Origin: Actinomycetes bacterium
GTDB lineage: Bacteria; Actinomycetota; Actinomycetes; Propionibacteriales; Propionibacteriaceae
Direction of reading: 5' to 3'
Assembly: GCA_021794705.1 (NCBI GenBank)
Contig: JAJYQH010000211.1
Span: 1-5,912, forward strand
DNA: 5,912 nt
Part shown: positions 1 through 5,912 of the stretch, one piece after another
Position numbering within the stretch: the first letter of the stretch is position 1
How the letters are laid out: every line of letters starts with the position of its first letter
The notes under the pieces: generated by a model
Seen by the model: the letters and a program-made list of their open reading frames with translations, nothing else
What the model was told of the DNA's origin: nothing
Database searches by the model: none
Translations under genes and position numbers: made by a program

Positions 1-227
1 TCACCGGCACGTTCCTCGCGCCGATCCTCCGGGGCCGCGAGGTGCCCGTGCGCGGCGCCGACCTGCTCACCCCGCCCGAGCCGGCGGACTCCGCACCGCC
101 CGCCCGCGACGACGGCGGCGCTTCGGCGGTGCGACTGAAGAAGCCCGCTCGAGCCGCGAGCCCGCGGGTGGCGGCGGCGTCCCGCGGGGCGACCGGCACC
201 AGGGTCCGCAAGCCGAAGGGATTCTGA
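1..227 (+). CDS. uvrA: Probable C-terminal end of excinuclease ABC subunit A (UvrA), 5' truncated by window
   Basis: Only the last 74 codons are visible; complete codons begin at base 3 and the TGA stop is at 225-227. UvrA is the damage-recognising ABC-type ATPase of nucleotide excision repair, acting in the cytoplasm with UvrB and UvrC. The clue is the opening TGTFLAPIL, which resembles the segment near the end of bacterial UvrA proteins (TGxFLAxxL) just after the last ATPase domain; the adjacent uvrC supports it. After this the protein continues for about 65 residues that look disordered: first acidic and proline-rich, then a final 32 residues with ten Arg/Lys and no acidic residue, ending RVRKPKGF. 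Most UvrA proteins stop soon after the TGxFL segment, so this is an extension. No ATPase motif lies in the window, so the assignment rests on a short match plus context. Another protein ending in a basic tail is possible. Confidence 0.68.
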   Translation, partial: TGTFLAPILRGREVPVRGADLLTPPEPADSAPPARDDGGASAVRLKKPARAASPRVAAASRGATGTRVRKPKGF

Positions 228-274
228 GGGGCCCGCCAAGCTCAGCCCGACGCGGTGACGGTGAGGCGGCTGCT

Positions 275-299
275 GGGGGAGCCGGGCATCGGTTCTCCT
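275..299 (+). terminator. Terminator-like hairpin downstream of the probable uvrA
   Basis: The + strand RNA can form a 10-bp stem (275-284 with 290-299) closed by the 5-base loop GGCAT, about 47 bases after the upstream stop codon. Three of the ten pairs are G-U, so the fold is stronger on this strand than on the opposite one. No T-run follows, which is common for actinobacterial terminators but leaves the role uncertain. It could instead lie in a read-through leader toward uvrC. Confidence 0.4.
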
Positions 300-368
300 C
301 GTGGGTGACGCCCAGGGCTCCATCATGCGACGCATCGGAGCAGCCGGAGGAGCGTCGGCGCTCGTGCC

Positions 369-374
369 TACACT
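369..374 (+). promoter_or_regulatory. -10-like element TACACT for uvrC (putative leaderless start)
   Basis: TACACT fits the actinobacterial -10 pattern TANNNT and ends seven bases before the GTG at 382, so transcription would begin at or next to the start codon. No good -35 hexamer is visible at the usual spacing. No SOS-type LexA palindrome is seen between 228 and 381, so damage induction of uvrC is not supported from this stretch. Confidence 0.5.
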
Positions 375-381
375 GGCCGAC

Positions 382-2349
382 GTGGCCGACCCCTCGACGT
401 ACCGCCCGGCCCCGGGCACCATTCCCACCGACCCGGGCGTCTACCGGTTCAGCGACGCGCACGGGCAGGTCATCTACGTCGGCAAGGCGAAGAACCTGCG
501 CCAGCGGCTCAACTCCTACTTCGCCGACCCGGCGTCCCTGCATTTCCGCACCCAGACGATGGTCCGCACCGCGGCGAAGGTCGAGTGGACCGTTGTCAGC
601 AACGAGCTCGAGAGCCTGCAACTCGAGTACACGTGGATCCAGCAGTTCGACCCCCGGTTCAACGTCAAGTACCGCGACGACAAGTCCTATCCCTGGCTGT
701 GCGTCACCTGGAGCGAGGAGTACCCGAGGGTCTTCGTCGGCCGCGGCTCCAAGCGGCGGGGGTGGCGCTACTTCGGCCCCTTCGGCCACGCCTGGGCGAT
801 CCGCGAGACCCTCGACACCGTCCTCAACGTGTTCCCCATGCGCTCCTGCAGCGCCGGGGTGTTCAACAGCGCCGCCGCGAGCGGCCGCCCGTGCCTGCTC
901 GGGCACATCGGCAAGTGCGCGGCCCCCTGCGTCGGGCGGGTGGACGCCGAGGCGCACCGGGAGATCGTCGCCGACCTCTGCACCTTCTTCTCCGGCCACA
1001 CCGGCCAGCTCACCCGCAAGCTCGAGCGGCAGATGCGGGTGGCGTCGGAGAACCTCGAGTACGAGCGGGCGGCCGTCCTGCGCGACGCCCTGGCCGCGCT
1101 CGCCCGGGTCGCCGAGAAGAACGCGGTCGTGCTCACCGACGCGACGGACGCCGACGTCATCGCCCTCGCCGAGGATCCGCTCGAGGTCGCCGTGCAGATC
1201 TTCCACGTCCGGTCGGGTCGCATCCGTGGCGAACGGGCCTGGATCGCCGACCGGGCCGACGACGCGACCACCGCCGAGCTCATCGAGTACTTCCTCCTCC
1301 AGTTGTACGGCGGCCCGGAGGAGGCCAGCGGGTTCGGCGTCCCCCGGGAGATCCTCGTGCCGGAGCTCCCGGCGTCCGGGGGCGTGCTGGGCGAGCTGCT
1401 CAGCGAGGTGCGCGGCAGCCGGGTCGACGTCCGCGTGCCGCGACGCGGTGACAAGGTGAGCCTCATGGAGACGGTGAGCCGCAACGCCGCCGAGGCGCTC
1501 GCCCAGCACAAGACGCGGCGGGCGAGCGACCTCACCACCCGGAACCGGGCCCTCGAGGAGATCCGGGACGCCCTCGGGCTCGAGACCGCCCCGCTGCGCA
1601 TCGAGTGCTACGACATCTCCCACACCCAGGGCGCCGAGGTCGTGGGCTCGATGGTCGTCTTCGAGGACGGCCTGGCCCGCAAGTCCGAGTACCGGCGGTT
1701 CGTCATCCGCACCGTCGAGGGAAGCAACGACGTCGGGTCGATGCGCGAGGTGCTCACCCGGCGGTTCCGCCGACTGCTCGACGACCGGGCCGCGATGACC
1801 GGGGACGACGAGGGGCACGACACCCGGATCGACCCGGTGACGGGGGCGCCCCGCAAGTTCTCCTACGCCCCGGGCCTCGTCGTCGTCGACGGCGGGCCGC
1901 CGCAGGTGGCCGTGGCCGCCGAGGTGCTCGCCGACCTCGGGCTCGACCGCGACATCGCACTGTGCGGTCTGGCCAAACGGCTCGAGGAGGTGTGGCTGCC
2001 CGACCAGGAGCACCCGGTCATCCTGCCCCGGACGAGCGAGGGGCTCTACCTGCTGCAGCGGGTGCGCGACGAGGCCCACCGGTTCGCCATCACCCACCAC
2101 CGCGGACGCCGGAGCCGGGCGATGGTCGAGAGCGTCCTCGACGAGGTTCCCGGGCTCGGCGAGGTGCGCCGCAAGGCGCTGCTCGCCCACTTCGGCTCGC
2201 TCCGCAAGCTCCGGGCCGCGACCTCCGACGAGATCGCCGCGGTGCCCGGCTTCGGGCCGGTGCTGGCCCGGGCCGTCGCCGACGCCCTCGCCGGACAACC
2301 GGCCGAGGAGGCGATCAACACCGCGACCGGCGAGGTGGTCGGCGCCTGA
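382..2349 (+). CDS. uvrC: UvrC, excinuclease ABC subunit C
   Basis: UvrC makes both incisions around a DNA lesion after UvrA/UvrB have marked it. The protein is 655 aa, near the actinobacterial norm. Domains in order: N-terminal GIY-YIG nuclease for the 3' cut (GVY 19-21, YVG 32-34, conserved Arg around 40-42, Glu-containing ESLQLE 77-82); a cysteine quartet C156, C171, C179, C183; a UVR motif that contacts UvrB (about 210-247); an RNase H-like nuclease for the 5' cut, with acidic/His residues D411 (CYDIS), D450, D503 (VVDGG) and H566 (DEAH), matching E. coli D399, D438, D466, H538 in order; and tandem helix-hairpin-helix at about 585-645. All catalytic positions look intact. I chose GTG 382 because [12 protein letters not shown] aligns with the N-terminus of mycobacterial UvrC (MPDPATYRPAPG). 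In-frame GTG 364, ATG 325 and GTG 301 add non-conserved residues, although GGAGGAG at 346-352 lies 11 bases before GTG 364 and keeps that start possible. It ends 39 bases before rapZ. Confidence 0.97.
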   Translation: MADPSTYRPAPGTIPTDPGVYRFSDAHGQVIYVGKAKNLRQRLNSYFADPASLHFRTQTMVRTAAKVEWTVVSNELESLQLEYTWIQQFDPRFNVKYRDDKSYPWLCVTWSEEYPRVFVGRGSKRRGWRYFGPFGHAWAIRETLDTVLNVFPMRSCSAGVFNSAAASGRPCLLGHIGKCAAPCVGRVDAEAHREIVADLCTFFSGHTGQLTRKLERQMRVASENLEYERAAVLRDALAALARVAEKNAVVLTDATDADVIALAEDPLEVAVQIFHVRSGRIRGERAWIADRADDATTAELIEYFLLQLYGGPEEASGFGVPREILVPELPASGGVLGELLSEVRGSRVDVRVPRRGDKVSLMETVSRNAAEALAQHKTRRASDLTTRNRALEEIRDALGLETAPLRIECYDISHTQGAEVVGSMVVFEDGLARKSEYRRFVIRTVEGSNDVGSMREVLTRRFRRLLDDRAAMTGDDEGHDTRIDPVTGAPRKFSYAPGLVVVDGGPPQVAVAAEVLADLGLDRDIALCGLAKRLEEVWLPDQEHPVILPRTSEGLYLLQRVRDEAHRFAITHHRGRRSRAMVESVLDEVPGLGEVRRKALLAHFGSLRKLRAATSDEIAAVPGFGPVLARAVADALAGQPAEEAINTATGEVVGA

Positions 2350-2376
2350 TCGCGGCTCCCACTGAGCGGCACCGAC

Positions 2377-2382
2377 GATAAT
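2377..2382 (+). promoter_or_regulatory. -10 element GATAAT for rapZ (putative leaderless start)
   Basis: GATAAT differs from the TATAAT consensus by one base and ends six bases before the GTG start of rapZ at 2389. It lies in the 39-base uvrC-rapZ gap. There is no Shine-Dalgarno sequence before the GTG. The spacing fits transcription starting on the first base of the start codon. No convincing -35 element is visible. It would let rapZ-yvcK be transcribed independently of uvrC. Confidence 0.6.
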
Positions 2383-2388
2383 GACCGG

Positions 2389-3282
2389 GTGAGCGCCGAA
2401 GAGATCCAGGTTCCCGCCAGCACCCCCGACCAGCCGACCGTGGTGGTGATCACCGGGATGTCGGGCGCCGGTCGCCGCACCGCCGCGCACGCCATGGAGG
2501 ATCTCGGCTGGTACGTCGTCGACAACCTCCCGCCCGCCATGCTCCTCGGCCTCGTCGAGCTCGGCCGCAGCCACGGCATCGACCGGATCGCGGTCGTCGT
2601 CGACGTGCGCTCCCGGGCCCTGTTCGAGCAGTTGAGCTCGGTCTTCGCCGACCTCACCGCCCGACGGGTGAGCTACCAGGTGCTGTTCGTCGAGGCGGAC
2701 GACGACAGCATCGTCCGGCGCCAGGAGTCGTCCCGGCGTCCGCTGCCCCTGCAGGGCGATGGTCGGCTGCTCGACGGCATCGCGCGGGAGCGCCACATGA
2801 TGGCCCCGCTGCGCGCCTCGGCCGACCTCGTCATCGACACGACGAACCTCAACGTGCACCAGCTGGCCGCCCGGGTGGCCCACGCCTACGGGGGCGCCGC
2901 CACCGACGCGCTGCGGGTCACCGTGATGTCGTTCGGGTTCAAGAACGGCCTCCCGGTCGACGCCGACCTCGTCTTCGACGTACGGTTCCTGCCCAACCCG
3001 CACTGGGTGCCCGTGCTGCGCCCGATGACCGGCCTCTCCGAGGCGGTGCGCGACTACGTGCTGGGGCAGCCCGGAGCCGAGGAGTTCCAGGACGAGCTGG
3101 TGCGGCTGTTCAGCATCATGCGTCCCGGCTACATCCGGGAGTCGAAGCGCCAGGTGACCCTCGCCATCGGCTGCACGGGCGGCAAGCACCGGAGCACCGC
3201 GATGGCCGAGGAGCTGGGACGCCGGCTGCGCGAGCTCGGCGTGGCGGTGCAGGTGATGCACCGCGACCTCGGCCTGGAGTGA
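2389..3282 (+). CDS. rapZ: RapZ family nucleotide-binding protein (YvcJ/Rv1421 type)
   Basis: The protein is 297 aa, slightly longer than the usual 280-290. In E. coli, RapZ is an RNase adaptor that senses glucosamine-6-phosphate and directs decay of the GlmZ small RNA; in Gram-positives the homologue YvcJ binds and hydrolyses nucleotides, and its target in Actinomycetota is less clear. Visible motifs: a P-loop at 23-31 (GMSGAGRRT), DNLPP at 45-49, VDVRSR around D72, a RRPLPLQG segment at 116-123, the C-terminal stretch around 181-204 (SFGFKNGLP, then DVRFLPNPHW) and GCTGGKHRS at 261-269. The P-loop lacks the canonical Lys-Ser (Arg29-Arg30 instead); Arg for Lys is usual in actinobacterial members. 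The normally conserved His of the RRxHPL motif is Leu119. GTG 2389 is the start: it sits just after a -10 hexamer and gives a short N-terminal extension before the P-loop. The stop overlaps the yvcK start in GTGA, which suggests translational coupling. Confidence 0.96.
   Translation: MSAEEIQVPASTPDQPTVVVITGMSGAGRRTAAHAMEDLGWYVVDNLPPAMLLGLVELGRSHGIDRIAVVVDVRSRALFEQLSSVFADLTARRVSYQVLFVEADDDSIVRRQESSRRPLPLQGDGRLLDGIARERHMMAPLRASADLVIDTTNLNVHQLAARVAHAYGGAATDALRVTVMSFGFKNGLPVDADLVFDVRFLPNPHWVPVLRPMTGLSEAVRDYVLGQPGAEEFQDELVRLFSIMRPGYIRESKRQVTLAIGCTGGKHRSTAMAEELGRRLRELGVAVQVMHRDLGLE
3276..3279 (+). promoter_or_regulatory. Shine-Dalgarno-like GGAG that bears on the yvcK start
   Basis: GGAG at the very end of rapZ lies five bases before an in-frame GTG at 3285, a good ribosome binding distance. 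It overlaps the alternative GTG at 3279. It therefore argues mildly for GTG 3285, two codons further in, as the real yvcK start; the N-terminus there is not conserved enough to decide. Confidence 0.35.
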
Positions 3283-4265
3283 CGGTGGCCCGACAGCACC
3301 CGGCGCCGCGTCGCCCCCGCCTCCCCGACCTTCCCCGCGTCACCGCGCTCGGCGGCGGACACGGGCTGCACGCCTCCCTGCAGGCGCTCCGGCGGATCAC
3401 CGACGAGGTCACCGCGGTCGTGACCGTCGCCGACGACGGGGGCTCGTCCGGGCGGCTGCGCGAGGAGTTGAACTGCCTGCCGCCCGGCGATCTGCGGATG
3501 GCCCTCGCGGCCCTGTGCGGCGACGACCGTGAGGGACGGCTGTGGGCCGACGTCCTGCAGTCCCGGTTCGAGGGCGGCCAGAGCCTGCGGGGCCACCCCC
3601 TCGGCAACCTGCTGATCGTGGGGCTGTGGGAACGCCTCGGCGACCCGGTGGCCGGGCTGCGGATGATCGGGGAGCTGCTGCACCTGCGCGGCGAAGTGCT
3701 GCCGATGTGCGAGACCCCGCTGTCGATCGAGGCGGACGTCCTCGGACTCGACCCCGACGCCCCGGACGACGTGCGGACCCTGCGCGGCCAGGCGACCGTC
3801 GCCAAGACCCGGGGCGAGGTGTCGGGCGTCCGCCTCGTGCCCCCCGACCCCCCGGCCTGCCCGGACGCCGTCAGCGCGATCATGCGCTCCGACTACGTCG
3901 TGCTCGGCCCGGGCTCGTGGTTCACCTCGGTGATCCCGCACCTGCTCGTGCCCGAGCTCGCCCACGCCATCTGTTCGACCACGGCCCAGCGGATCCTCAC
4001 CCTCAACATCGCCCCGGCCGACGAGACCGACGGCTTCACCGCCTCCCGGCACATCGAGCTGCTCGCCGAGCACGCGCCCGACCTCGTGCTCGACTGGGTG
4101 ATCGCCGATCCGTCGTTCGCGGCCGGCGACCCCCACCTGTCCCAGTACGTCGCGAGCCTCGGGGCACGGCTCGTGCTCGCCGACGTCGCGATGCGCGACG
4201 GGTCGCCCCGGCACGACCCGCTACGCCTCGCGTCGGCCTACGCCCACGTCATGGACCTCGGCTGA
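3279..4265 (+). CDS. yvcK: YvcK/CofD-like family protein (gluconeogenesis and cell-wall factor)
   Basis: The protein is 328 aa from GTG 3279, or 326 from GTG 3285. YvcK homologues bind UDP-sugars such as UDP-GlcNAc and are needed for normal morphology and growth on gluconeogenic carbon sources; the mycobacterial homologue CuvA (Rv1422) is tied to cell-wall growth. The fold is CofD-like, but I see no reason to assign F420 synthesis. Visible motifs: GGGHGL at 25-30 (the common Gram-positive form is GGGTGL), [12 protein letters not shown] at 50-61, PPGDLR shortly after, HPLGNL at 106-111 and [15 protein letters not shown] beginning at 210. The first 20 residues are Arg/Pro-rich and look unstructured. 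Its start overlaps the rapZ stop by four bases, so the two are almost surely co-translated from one mRNA. A short hairpin and then whiA follow. Function beyond the family role is inferred. Confidence 0.96.
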   Translation: MTVARQHPAPRRPRLPDLPRVTALGGGHGLHASLQALRRITDEVTAVVTVADDGGSSGRLREELNCLPPGDLRMALAALCGDDREGRLWADVLQSRFEGGQSLRGHPLGNLLIVGLWERLGDPVAGLRMIGELLHLRGEVLPMCETPLSIEADVLGLDPDAPDDVRTLRGQATVAKTRGEVSGVRLVPPDPPACPDAVSAIMRSDYVVLGPGSWFTSVIPHLLVPELAHAICSTTAQRILTLNIAPADETDGFTASRHIELLAEHAPDLVLDWVIADPSFAAGDPHLSQYVASLGARLVLADVAMRDGSPRHDPLRLASAYAHVMDLG

Positions 4266-4267
4266 CG

Positions 4268-4286
4268 GAGTCTCCCACCGGGACTC
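4268..4286 (+). other. Short hairpin between yvcK and whiA
   Basis: GAGTC (4268-4272) plus CC (4274-4275) pair with GGGACTC (4280-4286), giving seven pairs with T4273 bulged and a four-base loop. It begins three bases after the yvcK stop. No T-run follows. It may attenuate read-through from yvcK into whiA, protect the 3' end of the rapZ-yvcK message, or, as DNA, overlap a weak -35-like GGGACT (4280-4285). Confidence 0.35.
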
Positions 4287-4303
4287 TCTCCGCTGCGGTG
4301 TGG

Positions 4304-4309
4304 CACTAT
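4304..4309 (+). promoter_or_regulatory. -10-like element CACTAT for whiA (putative leaderless start)
   Basis: CACTAT matches five of six positions of a TANNAT-type -10 and ends six bases before the whiA ATG at 4316. GGGACT at 4280-4285, 18 bases upstream, resembles the last four bases of a TTGACT -35. No Shine-Dalgarno sequence precedes the ATG. Together these suggest a whiA-specific promoter giving a leaderless transcript. The mismatch at the first -10 base makes it the weakest of the three start-proximal elements. Confidence 0.42.
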
Positions 4310-4315
4310 TCCCCA

Positions 4316-5299
4316 ATGGCGATGACCGCTCAGCTCAAAACGGAACTGGCCACGATCCCAGTCACCCGGCTGTGCTGCCGACGTGCCGAGTTGTCGGCGA
4401 TCCTCCGCATCGCCGGGTCGCTGCATCTGGCGGGCGGCCGGCTGGAGATCGAGACGGACCTCGACACCGCCGCGGTCGCCCGCCGGCTGCGCACCGCGAT
4501 CAGCGAACTGTTCGGCTACGAGACGACCCTCACCGTGGTCAACGCGTCCGGGATCCGGCGCGCCTCCCGCTACCTCGTGCGGGTGGGCGCCGACGGGGAG
4601 GCGCTGGCCCGGCAGAGCGGGCTCATCGACGCGCACGGGCGCCCGGTCCGGGGGATGCCGGCGTCCGTGGTCGGGGCGGGGCGCTGCTGCCAGATCGCGG
4701 CCTGGCGGGGCGCCATCCTCGCCCGCGGGTCGCTCACCGAGCCCGGGCGTTCGATGTCGCTCGAAGTCACCTGCCCCAACAGCGAGACCTCGCTGGCGCT
4801 CGTCGGAGCCGCGAGGCGCCTCGACATCGCGGCCAAGTCGCGCGAGGTCCGCGGGGTCGAGCGGGTGGTGGTCCGGGACGGGGACAGCATCGGCGACCTG
4901 CTCACCCGGGTCGGTGCGCACGAGACCCGGATGGCGTGGGAGGAACGCCGGATGCGCCGGGAGGTGCGGGCGTCCGCGAACCGGCTGGCCAACTTCGACG
5001 ACGCCAACCTGCGCCGCTCGGCCCAGGCCGCGGTGGCGGCGGCCGCCCGGGTGGAACGGGCCCTGGAGATCCTCGGCGACGACGTTCCCGACCACCTCCT
5101 GGCCGCGGGACGGCTGCGGCTGGAGCACCGCAACGCCAGCCTCGAGGAACTCGGCCAGCTGCACGAGCCGCCGCTCACCAAGGACGCCGTGGCCGGCCGC
5201 ATCCGGCGTTTGCTCGCGACCGCAGACAAGCAGGCGGAGCACCTCGGCATCCCGACGACGGAGGCCGTTCTCGGTCCGGAGCTCGTCGACCGCGACTGA
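4316..5299 (+). CDS. whiA: WhiA sporulation/cell-division transcription regulator
   Basis: WhiA is a DNA-binding protein that in Streptomyces works with WhiB to switch on sporulation septation genes; non-sporulating Gram-positives also keep it, with roles in division and chromosome segregation. The product is 327 aa, the standard length. Residues 1 to about 215 are the LAGLIDADG-like domain related to homing endonucleases but lacking nuclease activity in this family (GSLTEPGRS and VGAARRL are visible). The C-terminal half has the near-invariant [15 protein letters not shown] block and a helix-turn-helix at about 275-305 (SLEELG, then [14 protein letters not shown]). ATG 4316 is chosen because [11 protein letters not shown] matches the Streptomyces N-terminus; the same frame is open far upstream into yvcK, but that part is not WhiA. 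ATG 4322 is a minor alternative. Two Cys pairs, C20-C21 and C124-C125, are present. It starts 50 bases after yvcK and ends 172 bases before gap. Confidence 0.97.
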   Translation: MAMTAQLKTELATIPVTRLCCRRAELSAILRIAGSLHLAGGRLEIETDLDTAAVARRLRTAISELFGYETTLTVVNASGIRRASRYLVRVGADGEALARQSGLIDAHGRPVRGMPASVVGAGRCCQIAAWRGAILARGSLTEPGRSMSLEVTCPNSETSLALVGAARRLDIAAKSREVRGVERVVVRDGDSIGDLLTRVGAHETRMAWEERRMRREVRASANRLANFDDANLRRSAQAAVAAAARVERALEILGDDVPDHLLAAGRLRLEHRNASLEELGQLHEPPLTKDAVAGRIRRLLATADKQAEHLGIPTTEAVLGPELVDRD

Positions 5300-5321
5300 C
5301 GCCCGCCGTTCCGCCGCCCCC

Positions 5322-5341
5322 GCGGGTGCCCACGTACTCGC
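5322..5341 (+). terminator. Weak hairpin after whiA
   Basis: GCGGGT (5322-5327) can pair with ACTCGC (5336-5341), six pairs including one G-U, around an eight-base loop, 22 bases after the whiA stop. There is no T-run. It sits immediately before the predicted gap promoter, a sensible place for a terminator, but the stem is short and may be chance in GC-rich DNA. Confidence 0.22.
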
Positions 5342-5348
5342 CCCTTCA

Positions 5349-5912
<564 letters not shown>

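Noticed and set aside
301..381. Longer UvrC starting at GTG 301 or ATG 325
   Set aside because: The added residues are not conserved and the homologous N-terminus begins at GTG 382. GTG 364 is kept only as a minor alternative because GGAGGAG precedes it.
228..381. LexA/SOS box upstream of uvrC
   Set aside because: No palindrome resembling the actinobacterial TCGAAC-N4-GTTCGA site was seen in this gap.
67..3261. A stop-free minus-strand frame of 1064 codons spanning the probable uvrA end, uvrC and rapZ
   Set aside because: It lies antisense to clearly functional genes, its translation is low-complexity (Gly, Ala, Arg, His, Val, Asp, Leu) with no recognisable domain, and it crosses gene boundaries. 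This is the expected shadow of strong GC bias at the third codon position.
3279..4265. Assignment of yvcK as CofD (F420 biosynthesis)
   Set aside because: The fold is shared, but the motifs and the rapZ-yvcK-whiA context are those of the YvcK branch.
3542..4315. Open + frame upstream of and continuous with whiA, giving a possible 585-residue fusion
   Set aside because: The upstream part is an off-frame reading of yvcK, rich in Arg/Pro/Ala. WhiA homology begins exactly at MAMTA (4316).
4462..4466. GACAC, a WhiA-binding-like pentamer early in whiA
   Set aside because: The pentamer is too short to mean anything in GC-rich DNA; it also occurs inside uvrC and rapZ.
4316..4960. Active homing endonuclease or intein suggested by the LAGLIDADG-like domain
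   Set aside because: This domain is an intrinsic, non-nuclease part of WhiA, and the length and flanks are normal for WhiA.
3129..5242. Long minus-strand frames opposite yvcK and whiA (about 361 and 334 codons)
   Set aside because: Same explanation: they mirror strongly conserved + strand genes and have no family motifs of their own.

Overview
The window is high-GC (around 70% by eye) and carries a chromosomal block typical of Actinomycetota: end of a probable uvrA, then uvrC, rapZ, yvcK, whiA and the start of gap, all on the + strand. The order uvrC-rapZ-yvcK-whiA-gap, a WhiA beginning MAMTA, a UvrC beginning [12 protein letters not shown], frequent GTG starts and actinobacterial-type RapZ/YvcK motifs all point to this phylum. 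I cannot name the class or genus with confidence.

Layout: positions 1-227 are the C-terminal end of an open frame, most likely UvrA with a basic Ala/Pro/Arg tail. Positions 228-381 hold a terminator-like hairpin and a short -10 element. uvrC (382-2349) encodes the excision nuclease. After 39 bases comes rapZ (2389-3282), whose stop overlaps the start of yvcK (3279-4265) in GTGA. A 50-base gap with a small hairpin and a -10-like hexamer precedes whiA (4316-5299). A 172-base intergenic region then holds the probable gap promoter, an 8-base direct repeat one helical turn apart, a perfect 6-bp hairpin and a ribosome binding site, before gap (from 5472), which runs off the window just before its catalytic cysteine codon.

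How the genes fit together: UvrA and UvrC act in nucleotide excision repair. RapZ, YvcK and WhiA form a conserved Gram-positive cluster linking amino-sugar and cell-wall precursor status, carbon flux and cell division or sporulation. gap begins the glycolytic genes that usually follow.

The most notable sequence-level pattern is that uvrC, rapZ and whiA each lack a well-placed Shine-Dalgarno sequence but have a -10-like hexamer ending 6-7 bases before the start codon. This is the geometry of leaderless transcripts, and it contrasts with the leadered gap. RapZ also shows substitutions in two normally conserved nucleotide-binding-side motifs. I see no mobile element, CRISPR array, tRNA or rRNA, and no evidence of a new defence or biosynthetic system; this is an ordinary housekeeping region with some regulatory details worth checking.
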